Shown here piece after piece: positions 38,011 through 46,054 of a stretch of 64,000 nucleotides of DNA. Source of the DNA: Caproicibacter sp047777415 (lineage in GTDB: Bacteria > Bacillota > Clostridia > Oscillospirales > Acutalibacteraceae); NCBI GenBank assembly GCA_047777415.1, contig JBKEEO010000001.1, forward strand, positions 744,001 to 808,000. The letters run 5' to 3'. Position numbers and translations under genes: made by a program. Numbering within the stretch: position 1 is the first letter of the stretch; every line of letters begins with the position of its first letter. The notes under the pieces were generated by a model. It was given only the letters and a program-made list of their open reading frames with translations, was not told the origin of the DNA and did not search any database.

Positions 38011-38039
38011 TTTACAAATATGCCCCGCTGTGATATAAT
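38011..38039 (+). promoter_or_regulatory. rpsO promoter
   Basis: TTTACA at 38011-38016, 17-base spacer, TATAAT at 38034-38039. Confidence 0.75.
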
Positions 38040-38062
38040 AAAAAACGCAAAGCCCTTTCCCG

Positions 38063-38105
38063 GAGCAGGGGGAACGCCCCGATGGGGATTTCACCGGCCC
38101 TGTTC
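38063..38105 (+). promoter_or_regulatory. rpsO 5' leader, candidate S15 autoregulatory element
   Basis: GAGCAGGG (38063-38070) pairs with CCCTGTTC (38098-38105). Between them CCCC at 38077-38080 can pair with either GGGG on its left (38069-38072) or GGGG on its right (38084-38087), giving two mutually exclusive folds. S15 represses its own mRNA through structured leaders in several phyla; this one is 39 bases before the start. Confidence 0.55.
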
Positions 38106-38143
38106 TGAGAATGAGGAAAATTTAAAAAAGGTGGAACAGAAAT

Positions 38144-38407
38144 ATGCTAAAAGAAGAAAAAAATGAGATTATTAAGCAGTATGCACTGCATGAGGGTGAC
38201 ACCGGTTCACCGGAGGTTCAGATTGCGATTCTCACATATAGAATCAATGCACTGACCGAACATCTGAAAGCCCACAAAAAGGATCACCATTCCCGCCGTG
38301 GCCTTCTGAAGATGGTTGGGCAGAGAAGAAATTTGCTCAATTATCTGCAGAAAAAGGATATCTCACGGTACCGTGTCATCATTGACAAACTGGGGATCCG
38401 CAAATAA
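38144..38407 (+). CDS. rpsO: 30S ribosomal protein S15
   Basis: 87 residues, usual length. HEGDTGSPEVQIAILTYRIN and HKKDHHSRRGLLKMVGQRR are the 16S rRNA-binding parts. AAAGGTGG precedes the ATG. It is followed by a terminator and then pnp, the conserved bacterial order. Confidence 0.97.
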   Translation: MLKEEKNEIIKQYALHEGDTGSPEVQIAILTYRINALTEHLKAHKKDHHSRRGLLKMVGQRRNLLNYLQKKDISRYRVIIDKLGIRK

Positions 38408-38420
38408 AATGAAACGTTGG

Positions 38421-38452
38421 GGCAGGCGGTTCTTGTTACCGCCTGCCTTTAG
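38421..38452 (+). terminator. rpsO-pnp intergenic terminator
   Basis: GGCAGGCGGT and ACCGCCTGCC form a 10-bp stem followed by TTTAGG. The T-tract is short, so readthrough into pnp is likely. Confidence 0.75.
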
Positions 38453-38500
38453 GATTATTATGCTTATTGTGCGAAACTCCGGTACGAGGGATACGCAGGA

Positions 38501-38559
38501 ATTTAGCAGTGAAACGAGCGCCCCGCGCAAAGGGCTGGACGCCGGTTTTATTGCTAAAT
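38501..38559 (+). promoter_or_regulatory. Long stem-loop in the pnp leader
   Basis: ATTTAGCAGTGAAAC (38501-38515) pairs over all 15 positions, two by wobble, with GTTTTATTGCTAAAT (38545-38559). The loop has a further G/C-rich hairpin. In Escherichia coli an RNase III-cut stem in the pnp leader mediates PNPase autoregulation; this structure has the same position. Confidence 0.65.
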
Positions 38560-38603
38560 CAGTCGTGCCCGCCGTCCGGAGACGCAATGGAGGAGATAGA
38601 TAT

Positions 38604-40814
38604 ATGTTTGAGAACTACAGAGTGTACAAAACGGACTTTGCGGGCAGGCCGCTTGTAGTGGAAACCGGAAAAATGGCTCAGCTTGCAAACGGAGAGTGCC
38701 TGGTTCGCTACGGCGATACCGTGGTGCATGTGGCGGTTACGGCTTCCGCAAAACCGCGCGAAGGAGTGGACTTTTTTCCGCTGTCCGTGGATTTTGAGGA
38801 AAAATTGTATTCCGTTGGCAGAATTCCCGGTTCTTATTTGAAGCGTGAGGGACGCCCGACGGACAAGGCAATTTTAACTTCCCGTTTGATCGACCGGCCG
38901 ATTCGCCCGCTGTTTCCCAAAGACATGCGCAATGATGTTTCCGTTGTCTGCACCGTTATGAGCGTCGACTATGACTGCCAGCCGGAAATTGCCGCGATGG
39001 TCGGCACATCCATTGCCATCAGCATTTCGGATATTCCGTGGAACGGCCCGATTTCCGGTGTTTCCGTCGGGTATGTCGACGGCGAATACGTCATTAACCC
39101 CACCAGTGAGCAGAGAAAGAAATCTCAAATGGCTGTCACGGTCGCTTCTACTGCTAAAAAAATTGCCATGATTGAAGCCGGAGCGAATGAAATTCCGGAC
39201 GATATCATGTATAACGGTATCATGGCCGGACATAAGGCAAACCAAGCAATCATCGAATTTATCAAGTCGATTCAAGAGGAAATCGGAAAACCGAAATTTT
39301 CCTACCCAAGCAATGAACCGGATGAGGAAATGCTGGAAGCGATTAAGGATTTTGCACTGGAAGATGTGCGCGAAGCACTGGATACCGTTGATAAGAAAGT
39401 CCGCGATGAACGTCTGCAGCCGATTTATGAAAAGGTTCATGAAAAATTCGACCCGATCTACCCTGAACAGGAAGCAAAGATCGACGAATGTATGTATAGA
39501 ACACAAAAATATGTGGTGCGCCGTTGGCTCTTGGATGAGCAGAAACGTGTTGACGGCCGTAAAATGGATGAAATCCGCCCGCTCGCAGCGGAAGTTGGTC
39601 TGTTGCCGCGGGTACACGGTTCCGGCCTGTTTACCCGTGGACAGACTCAGGTGCTCACCGTGCTGACACTTGGCCCCATGAGTGATGAGCAGACGTTTGA
39701 CAGCATCGATGAACAGGAAACAAAACGCTATATTCACCAGTACAACATGCCTTCTTACTCCGTCGGCGAAACAAAGCCGAACCGTGGGCCGGGCCGCCGC
39801 GAAATCGGACACGGAGCGCTTGCGGAACGTGCACTTGAGCCGGTCATTCCACCGGTGGAAGAATTCCCGTACACACTGCGTCTTGTTTCGGAAGTTCTTT
39901 CTTCCAACGGATCCACCTCCCAGGCTTCCATCTGTGGCTCTACATTGGCCCTAATGGATGCGGGCGTGCCGATTAAGGCACCGGTTGCGGGAATTTCCTG
40001 CGGTTTGATTACCGAGGGCGACCGTTGGATGACCATGTTGGATATCCAGGGCGTGGAAGACTTTTTCGGCGATATGGACTTTAAAGTTGCGGGAACCCAC
40101 GCAGGTATCACGGCAATTCAGATGGACCTAAAAATTGACGGACTGACACCGGATATGGTACGGGAAGCTTTGTATAAAACCCATAAGGCTCGCGATTACA
40201 TTATCGACGAAGTTATGCTTAAGACAATCCCCGAGCCGCGCAAGGAGCTTTCCAAGTATGCCCCGAAAATGCTTTCCATCACCGTTCCCATTGAAAAAAT
40301 CCGTGAAATAATCGGCACCGGCGGCAAAGTGGTCCAAAAGATTTGCTCGGAATGCGACGTTAAGATTGATGTGGAGGAAGACGGGCATGTTTATGTCTCC
40401 GGCATCGATCTGGAAAACTGCAAACGGGCTATCAACATTATTGATACCATTGCGAACGACCCGGAACCGGGCTCCATTTATACCGGAAAGGTGACACGCC
40501 TGATGGACTTTGGCGCGTTTGTCGAAATAGCACCGGGCAAAGAAGGTCTCGTGCATATTTCGCAGCTTGATGTAAAACGGGTTGAAAAAGTAACGGATGT
40601 TGTCAATGTCGGTGATGAAGTCATGGTAAAGGTGCTGAATATTGATGAACGAGGAAGATTAAACCTCTCACGCAGAGAAGCACTGATAGAAGTGGAAGGC
40701 CTGATTCCCGAAAATACGCTGGGAACTTCGCACCGCCGTCCGGTTCCGCGGCATGATAACCGCGGCCGTTCAAGTGGCAAGCCAAGTTACGGCAAATCCA
40801 GACAAGTAAGATAA
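38604..40814 (+). CDS. pnp: Polyribonucleotide nucleotidyltransferase (PNPase)
   Basis: 736 residues, phosphorolytic 3'-5' exoribonuclease. Two RNase PH domains (about 10-220 and 310-540; KREGRPTDKAILTSRLIDRPIRPLFP and SVGETKPNRGPGRREIGHG are conserved) are followed by KH (IIGTGGKVVQKI near 570) and S1 (YTGKVTRLMDFGAFVEIAPGKEG near 630) domains. A basic Arg/Gly/Ser-rich tail of about 35 residues ends it. GGAGGAG precedes the ATG at 38604; the frame is open far upstream through the leader, but that part is not homologous to PNPase. Confidence 0.97.
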   Translation: MFENYRVYKTDFAGRPLVVETGKMAQLANGECLVRYGDTVVHVAVTASAKPREGVDFFPLSVDFEEKLYSVGRIPGSYLKREGRPTDKAILTSRLIDRPIRPLFPKDMRNDVSVVCTVMSVDYDCQPEIAAMVGTSIAISISDIPWNGPISGVSVGYVDGEYVINPTSEQRKKSQMAVTVASTAKKIAMIEAGANEIPDDIMYNGIMAGHKANQAIIEFIKSIQEEIGKPKFSYPSNEPDEEMLEAIKDFALEDVREALDTVDKKVRDERLQPIYEKVHEKFDPIYPEQEAKIDECMYRTQKYVVRRWLLDEQKRVDGRKMDEIRPLAAEVGLLPRVHGSGLFTRGQTQVLTVLTLGPMSDEQTFDSIDEQETKRYIHQYNMPSYSVGETKPNRGPGRREIGHGALAERALEPVIPPVEEFPYTLRLVSEVLSSNGSTSQASICGSTLALMDAGVPIKAPVAGISCGLITEGDRWMTMLDIQGVEDFFGDMDFKVAGTHAGITAIQMDLKIDGLTPDMVREALYKTHKARDYIIDEVMLKTIPEPRKELSKYAPKMLSITVPIEKIREIIGTGGKVVQKICSECDVKIDVEEDGHVYVSGIDLENCKRAINIIDTIANDPEPGSIYTGKVTRLMDFGAFVEIAPGKEGLVHISQLDVKRVEKVTDVVNVGDEVMVKVLNIDERGRLNLSRREALIEVEGLIPENTLGTSHRRPVPRHDNRGRSSGKPSYGKSRQVR

Positions 40815-40823
40815 ACCTGATGA

Positions 40824-40852
40824 AGAGCGCAGTCGTCGGCTGCGCTTTTTTG
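40824..40852 (+). terminator. pnp terminator
   Basis: AGCGCAG and CTGCGCT form a stem around TCGTCGG, followed by TTTTTG. It touches the end of the convergent XRE gene. Confidence 0.85.
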
Positions 40853-41158
40853 TTACTGTGTAGTCTTTGCGTTGGTCTTTTTGAATTCTTTTAAAAGGCT
40901 CTTTATAATTTCCTCTTGATTCGGCGTTAAGCCATCAATTTGCAGCAGCTTCCGGTTTTCCAGCCCCAAGATGTAATCGGCAGACACGCCGTAGAGTATG
41001 GATAATTTAACCAAAACATCCAGCGACGGAGTTTTAATATTATTTTCGTAGCCGCTGATGGTTGCTTTAGAGAGGTTTAGTCGTTTTGCAACCTGAGTCT
41101 GAGTTAAGTGTTTGCTTTTTCTTAACTCTCGAAGGCGATAGCCAAAATCATATATCAT
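40853..41158 (-). CDS. XRE-family transcriptional regulator
   Basis: 101 residues. The N-terminal helix-turn-helix (about residues 7-62, LTQTQVAKRLNLSKATISGYEN) is of the Cro/C1 type, followed by a short C-terminal helix that may dimerise. AAGGAG eight bases before the ATG at 41158 sets the start. Its target is unknown; it is convergent with pnp and divergent from proB, whose promoter region it shares. Confidence 0.85.
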   Translation of the reverse strand: MIYDFGYRLRELRKSKHLTQTQVAKRLNLSKATISGYENNIKTPSLDVLVKLSILYGVSADYILGLENRKLLQIDGLTPNQEEIIKSLLKEFKKTNAKTTQ

Positions 41159-41331
41159 ATCATCAGCTCCTTGATTGAGTTTACTTGATAATGGTATGCT
41201 GTAAGACAACTAATATTTCTATAAATCAACTGAAAGAAAAACAGATGCGAAGATAAATAAAATCGGTTTTCCACGCCTCAACTCAGCCTTCTCAAGCGAA
41301 GGTCATAACGGGGCAAAATTAGGAAACCGGT

Positions 41332-41359
41332 TTGCTAATATAAAAATTTATGATATAAT
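41332..41359 (+). promoter_or_regulatory. proB promoter
   Basis: TTGCTA at 41332-41337, 16-base spacer, TATAAT at 41354-41359. Confidence 0.6.
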
Positions 41360-41393
41360 CGTAACGAAATAAAAGGGAGAGGAACGCTGTAAT

Positions 41394-42194
41394 ATGTCGG
41401 CTGTTACACAGGCCAAAAGAATTGTTGTCAAAGTGGGTACTTCCACATTGACATATGAAAACGGAAAATTGAATTTATGCAGAATTGAACGTCTTTGCAA
41501 GGTGCTAAGCGACCTACAGAATTCCGGCAGGGAAATTGTGCTTGTAACAAGCGGAGCTATCGGAGTTGGGGTTGGGAAACTTGGGCTTCGGGAGCGGCCG
41601 CCGGAAACGGAAAAACGGCAAGCGGTTGCCGCAGTCGGTCAGTGTGAGCTGATGTTTATCTATGATAAATTTTTCGGAGAATACAACCGCACTGTTGCGC
41701 AGGTGCTGCTTACAAGCGATGTGATTGCAAATGAAAATACACGGAAAAACACAGAGAATACTTTTAAAGAATTAATTGCTATGGATATCATTCCGGTTGT
41801 GAATGAAAATGATACCGTTGTGGTGGATGAGTTAGTCGGAAATCAAATCGGCGACAATGACAATCTTTCCGCAATTGTTGCCCGTTTGATAGGCGCAGAT
41901 CTTCTTGTTATCTTAACCGATATCGACGGACTGTATGACGATAATCCAACCGTCAACCCCAATGCCAGACGTATACCGGTTGTGCCAAAGGTGACGGATG
42001 AAATTCGCGCTTTGGCGGGGGGAGCCGGGTCCCGCCGCGGAACCGGGGGCATGCGTACCAAGGTGGAAGCGGCTGCCTCGGTGAATCAGGCGGGAATACC
42101 TTGCTGCATTATGAGCGGGGTGTATCCGGAAAAGCTGTACAACCTTTTTGAAGGAGCGCAAATTGGGACAATTTTCGGAGAACATAACCACTAA
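41394..42194 (+). CDS. proB: Glutamate 5-kinase
   Basis: 266 residues, amino-acid-kinase domain only; it lacks the C-terminal PUA domain found in the Escherichia coli enzyme (367 residues), a known shorter form. It phosphorylates glutamate for proline synthesis. KVGTSTLT at the start, VTSGAIGVG near 47 and GGMRTKVEAA near 210 are conserved. GGGAGAGG precedes the ATG. proA follows after 49 bases. Confidence 0.95.
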   Translation: MSAVTQAKRIVVKVGTSTLTYENGKLNLCRIERLCKVLSDLQNSGREIVLVTSGAIGVGVGKLGLRERPPETEKRQAVAAVGQCELMFIYDKFFGEYNRTVAQVLLTSDVIANENTRKNTENTFKELIAMDIIPVVNENDTVVVDELVGNQIGDNDNLSAIVARLIGADLLVILTDIDGLYDDNPTVNPNARRIPVVPKVTDEIRALAGGAGSRRGTGGMRTKVEAAASVNQAGIPCCIMSGVYPEKLYNLFEGAQIGTIFGEHNH

Positions 42195-42243
42195 AATGGA
42201 AATTAACACGAATAAGCCGTGAATTGGAGCGGAGGAAAACACA

Positions 42244-43488
42244 ATGACTGTTTTGGAAGAAATGGGGAAAAAGGCAAGGGCGGCCGCTGCTGAGTTGGCA
42301 GCGGCCGGGCAGCAGCGTGGAAAGGCACTGTGTGCCATGGCAGAGGCCATTGAGAATGCAGAGGATAAGATTCTTGCCGCCAACCGTCTGGATGTGGAAC
42401 AGGCGCAGAAGGAAGGCATGAGCGCGTCATTGCTGGATCGGCTGACTCTGAATGCGCAGCGTGTGCGGGCCATGGCCGACGGCATACGTTCGGTAGCGGC
42501 GCAGCCGGATCCGGTTGGACAGGTGGTTTCCGGATTTGTCCGTCCCAACGGGCTGAAAATCGAAAAAATCCGCGTTCCCATCGGGGTTATCGGGATGATC
42601 TACGAAGCTCGCCCGAATGTGACAGCCGACGCGGCGGCACTTTGCCTTAAGGCGGGAAACGTGGTTATTCTGCGCGGCGGCAAGGAGGCATTACATTCCA
42701 ATGAAGCCATTGCGCAAGCGATGCGGGACGCATTGGATTCCTGCGGGCTGAACCCTGACTGCATACAGCTGGTGCGGGACACGTCGCGAGAGTCGGCGGT
42801 AGAGATGATGCGGTTAACCGGCTATATTGACGTTTTGATTCCCCGCGGAGGTCAGGGACTTATCCGTTCGGTTGTGGAACATTCCCGCGTGCCGGTGATT
42901 CAGACTGGTGCCGGAAATTGCCATGTGTATGTTGATGATTCCGCGGATATCAACATGGCGGCGGATATCATATATAATGCCAAAACATCCCGTCCCTCTG
43001 TGTGCAACGCGATTGAAACCATCCTCATTCACAAAGATATTGCTCAAAAAGCTTTGCCGGCTATCAAGAAAAGGCTGGACGAAAAAAATGTGGAGCTTCG
43101 AGGCTGCAGCAGAACCCGGGAGATTCTTGGGGATTGCGTTGTTCCTGCTGCGGAGGAAGATTGGCAGAGGGAATACTTGGATTATATTCTCGCTGTTCGG
43201 GTGGTGGACAGCATGGAAGAGGCAATTGCGCATATTGCCAAGTATTCCACAGGCCACAGCGAGGCCATTGTGACCAACAGCTATGAGCATGCTCGGCAAT
43301 TTACTGCGGCAGTGGATGCGGCTGCGGTTTATGTCAATGCCTCCACGCGTTTTACAGACGGCGGCGAGTTTGGCCTGGGAGCAGAAATCGGAATTTCCAC
43401 CCAAAAGCTGCATACACGCGGACCAATGGGTGCTTTTGAACTGACTACTTTCAAATTCGTCGTAACAGGAAGCGGGCAGATCCGTTAG
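42244..43488 (+). CDS. proA: Glutamate-5-semialdehyde dehydrogenase (gamma-glutamyl phosphate reductase)
   Basis: 414 residues, usual length, NADPH-dependent second step of proline synthesis. The catalytic cysteine is in SRPSVCNAIETILIH near residue 257, with IEKIRVPIGVIGMIYEARPN and ILRGGKEALHSN upstream. GGAGCGGAGG precedes the ATG. It forms an operon with proB and probably with the membrane protein that follows. Confidence 0.96.
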   Translation: MTVLEEMGKKARAAAAELAAAGQQRGKALCAMAEAIENAEDKILAANRLDVEQAQKEGMSASLLDRLTLNAQRVRAMADGIRSVAAQPDPVGQVVSGFVRPNGLKIEKIRVPIGVIGMIYEARPNVTADAAALCLKAGNVVILRGGKEALHSNEAIAQAMRDALDSCGLNPDCIQLVRDTSRESAVEMMRLTGYIDVLIPRGGQGLIRSVVEHSRVPVIQTGAGNCHVYVDDSADINMAADIIYNAKTSRPSVCNAIETILIHKDIAQKALPAIKKRLDEKNVELRGCSRTREILGDCVVPAAEEDWQREYLDYILAVRVVDSMEEAIAHIAKYSTGHSEAIVTNSYEHARQFTAAVDAAAVYVNASTRFTDGGEFGLGAEIGISTQKLHTRGPMGAFELTTFKFVVTGSGQIR

Positions 43489-43504
43489 TAAAGGAGAGAA
43501 TAGA

Positions 43505-44464
43505 ATGGACAAGAAGGAATCCAAACAAAGTCCAAAATCATATACCGCGGATTACCGCGCTTCCTTTGAACACAAAAAAGACAACGCGTCGCCGCCCAAA
43601 AAGCGGCAGCGCAAGTCTAATGTTAGCAAGGCGGAATCGGTGTCACAGCTTTCTCAAAAGCGTCGTGCCCGGCTGGAGAATGATACGGAAATAGACGACT
43701 TTCTGCCGGAAAACGACGACATTGATGAAGAACGTTTGTTGACAAAATGGGATGACGGAATGGGAACAACCGCGCCGGCAAAGGTTAAACCACGGCGCAG
43801 GGGGCGCCATCGATACGGCATTTTTGTCGGCACAATTGTCTTGATTTTTGCACTTTGCGGCGTAGGATTTCTTGCGACCACCATCGGTATGAAAATTCAT
43901 GCTGTTTTAACCGATGATACACAGCAGCGCCTTTATGACCAATTTTTGACGGTGGTTGTAGCGCAGGATCCTCCGCCGTTTGATTCACCGGAGGAGGCGG
44001 ATCCGGATTTTGTGCTAAACGCTTCTCTCTGGCAGACCATGACCGGCGACAGTGCCTCCACCTACACGGAATATGATGACGCGGGAAGAACACTTGTCCC
44101 GCTTGGTGATGTTGTGGAAGCCTGTCATCAGCTTTTCGGTCCGGACTGCCAACTGCAGCCGCAGAATCCAACGGAGGAGACATTCTTCGAGTACGATTCT
44201 GAAAACGCGCAATTTCATGTGGCACTCTATTCGCTGGACAGCACCTATACCCCTTACACAGAAGAAATCAAAAAGAAAGGGGATATGGTTGTTTTACGCG
44301 TTGGATATGTTCCCCCCAGCGATGAAACCCGTGCACAGTCTTTCGGATCTGTTTCGTCCGATGTCAAGCCGAAACCCGTTAAATATATGGAATATGATTT
44401 GAAAACAAATCCGTCCACGCAGGAGCAGTATATTTATGCGATAAAAGAATTGCCGGAATCATAA
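43505..44464 (+). CDS. Single-pass membrane protein of unknown function
   Basis: 319 residues. Residues 1-100 are charged and predicted disordered (basic blocks KKRQRK, RRRGRHR and an acidic stretch 58-75), one membrane helix lies at about 103-128, and about 190 residues follow outside the cell. I recognise no family. It starts 16 bases after proA with AAAGGAGAG, so it is likely co-transcribed. The basic-then-acidic cytosolic tail plus a single helix resembles divisome or wall-associated proteins, which is only an analogy. Confidence 0.7.
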   Translation: MDKKESKQSPKSYTADYRASFEHKKDNASPPKKRQRKSNVSKAESVSQLSQKRRARLENDTEIDDFLPENDDIDEERLLTKWDDGMGTTAPAKVKPRRRGRHRYGIFVGTIVLIFALCGVGFLATTIGMKIHAVLTDDTQQRLYDQFLTVVVAQDPPPFDSPEEADPDFVLNASLWQTMTGDSASTYTEYDDAGRTLVPLGDVVEACHQLFGPDCQLQPQNPTEETFFEYDSENAQFHVALYSLDSTYTPYTEEIKKKGDMVVLRVGYVPPSDETRAQSFGSVSSDVKPKPVKYMEYDLKTNPSTQEQYIYAIKELPES

Positions 44465-44475
44465 AAACCGGGCAG

Positions 44476-44508
44476 AATTTCTGACAGGGCTGTCAGAAAT
44501 CCCACCCG
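44476..44508. terminator. Bidirectional hairpin between convergent genes
   Basis: ATTTCTGACA and TGTCAGAAAT form a perfect 10-bp stem around GGGC, flanked by CCGGG/CCCGG. It lacks a clear T-tract, so its terminator role is inferred from its place between two convergent genes. Confidence 0.5.
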
Positions 44509-44527
44509 GGGAGTGATGTGTGCCGAC

Positions 44528-44908
44528 CTATGATGCAAGATACATCAATGCAAGGATTAACGCCGTATCCGCCTTTTCTTCCAATAAAATCAGCAGAAGA
44601 ATCCAAATGAGTGTACGCTCATTGTCTTTAAGAAGGGTGTCCAAAAGTCCTGCGGTTGGGTCATTCGCCCGTTCTTCACCGGGTTTCTTTGCCGGCGGAG
44701 GCGGCGCGGACGGGGCCGGAGGGGACGGTCTGCTGTCGGCAGCCTGTTCGTCTTGCGGCCGGGATGGCTGTGGTTCAGCGGTGCGCTCCTGTTCGGGAGC
44801 TTCAAAAGGCGAAAGGCGTGCTCTGGCTTGCATTTCTCTTGCACGTCGAATGGCCTCTTCCTGAAGACTATGAAAATTGTAGGAATCCCCGTTATGATTG
44901 TCAGGCAT
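44528..44908 (-). CDS. Unknown protein with Pro-rich linker and hydrophobic C-terminus
   Basis: 126 residues. An N-terminal charged helix is followed by a Pro/Ala/Glu-rich linker (about 38-82) and a strongly hydrophobic C-terminal stretch (about 98-126, LIWILLLILLEEKADTALILALMYL). That end resembles the hydrophobic tail found on several small Clostridia proteins of unknown function. Third gene of a tight operon: GGTGA and eight bases separate it from the stop of the second. Probably membrane-associated. Confidence 0.6.
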   Translation of the reverse strand: MPDNHNGDSYNFHSLQEEAIRRAREMQARARLSPFEAPEQERTAEPQPSRPQDEQAADSRPSPPAPSAPPPPAKKPGEERANDPTAGLLDTLLKDNERTLIWILLLILLEEKADTALILALMYLAS

Positions 44909-44916
44909 ATTTCACC

Positions 44917-45288
44917 TCATAAAAGTCCGCTCTTGCGGATAAACGGGATCATCCGCACGATCTGCATTAGTCGGATGGCTTCATCCAGCTTTTTGCGCTT
45001 TTCCTCTTTTAAAAAGGGGCGAAGCGCCCGCAGAAGACGAGTGCTGTCATCTTCCTGACGGAATTTTGAAATGATGGGAGCAAGTTTCATAACCATCTTC
45101 AGGGAATCCGGATCCACATTCCCGGGTGTGCGGTTGTCCCCCGCGTTGGGCGCCGGCGATGCAGATGCAGGCGGAGATGCTGGCGGAGATCCGCCGCCCC
45201 CGCCCAGCATGCCCGCCAGACTTTTGATTTTCTCCATGCTTTCAGGATCTTTTAAAATCCCGTTGAGCATGGAGGAAAGATCATCCAT
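44917..45288 (-). CDS. Unknown helical protein with Gly/Pro linker
   Basis: 123 residues. The N-terminus (MDDLSSMLNGILKDPESMEKIKSLAGML) and the basic C-terminal part (about 65-123) are amphipathic helices, joined by a Gly/Ser/Pro/Ala linker at about 33-60. No known family recognised. Its ATG follows the stop of the 56-residue gene directly (TAAATG), with GGGAGGA inside that gene, so it is translationally coupled. It shares architecture with its neighbours. Confidence 0.6.
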   Translation of the reverse strand: MDDLSSMLNGILKDPESMEKIKSLAGMLGGGGGSPPASPPASASPAPNAGDNRTPGNVDPDSLKMVMKLAPIISKFRQEDDSTRLLRALRPFLKEEKRKKLDEAIRLMQIVRMIPFIRKSGLL

Positions 45289-45459
45289 TTATTTTCCTCC
45301 CTTAAACCGGCGGATGATATCCTGCGCCTCCGGAGAGCTCAGGATTTTTTCACAGGCCTGCCGGTCTGACAAAAGCGACTTGACCCGCTCGCGGTCTTCC
45401 GGACCGAGTTTGCTCATAAGGGTCTCCAGTAACTGATTTTTATCCGCGTTGTTTTGCAT
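45289..45459 (-). CDS. Small acidic/basic helical protein, unknown
   Basis: 56 residues, almost entirely helical (LLETLMSKLGPEDRERVKSL then SSPEAQDIIRRFKGGK). GGGGTGA seven bases before the ATG at 45459 sets the start; the longer frame to 45627 would overlap the divergent gene. First gene of the three-gene operon. The LSDRQACEKILSSPEAQ pattern repeats weakly in the second gene (LKDPESMEKIKSL), suggesting a shared short domain. Confidence 0.6.
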   Translation of the reverse strand: MQNNADKNQLLETLMSKLGPEDRERVKSLLSDRQACEKILSSPEAQDIIRRFKGGK

Positions 45460-45538
45460 AACATCACCCCGCAATATTCTTATGCGATGCCCATCGAATA
45501 TATACCCGTCCCGGCAGGACGGTTCAGGAGGTCTTTTC

Positions 45539-46003
45539 ATGCGAATACTGGTTGTGTCGGATACCCATGGGGACGATTTTTCTCTTCGTGCGGCAATTTT
45601 AAAACAGCCACGGGCTGAAGTTGTCATCCACTTAGGGGACGGCGCACAGGAAGCCGCCGACGCAAAGGCTAACTTCCCGGATCGGATGTTTCTGATGGTC
45701 CGCGGAAACTGTGATTTGGGCAGTACGCTGCCTGTGGAAGAATTTATTACACTGGCAGGGAGAAATATTTTTTATACCCATGGTTATACTTACAACGTAA
45801 AGTACGGAATGTATTCTGCTGTTTCCGCGGCTCGCAGCCGGAAGGCGGACATCCTGCTGTTTGGTCATACGCACGTGGCAATGACCGAGTACCGGGATGG
45901 AATGTATATTATGAATCCGGGCTCGCTTCACGGCAGCAGCGGAACCTATGGAATTCTGGATATCACCCCCGCAGGGATTGTACCCAGTATCCGAAAGGTT
46001 TGA
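45539..46003 (+). CDS. YfcE/MJ0936-type metallophosphoesterase
   Basis: 154 residues, small calcineurin-like phosphodiesterase. Metal ligands are in VSDTHGD (about 6-12), LGDG (about 37), RGNCD (about 59), THGY and GHTHV (about 103-107). The physiological substrate is unknown; relatives cleave artificial phosphodiesters. CAGGAGG seven bases before the ATG at 45539 sets the start. It is transcribed divergently from the three-gene operon. Confidence 0.88.
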   Translation: MRILVVSDTHGDDFSLRAAILKQPRAEVVIHLGDGAQEAADAKANFPDRMFLMVRGNCDLGSTLPVEEFITLAGRNIFYTHGYTYNVKYGMYSAVSAARSRKADILLFGHTHVAMTEYRDGMYIMNPGSLHGSSGTYGILDITPAGIVPSIRKV

Positions 46004-46054
46004 CAACTGCTCTGTAACAGCATATGCTGAATCTATACAGAAAGGAACATGGAT

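Noticed and set aside
38874..39812. 312-codon frame antisense to pnp
   Set aside because: Shadow of pnp; composition unlike a real protein.
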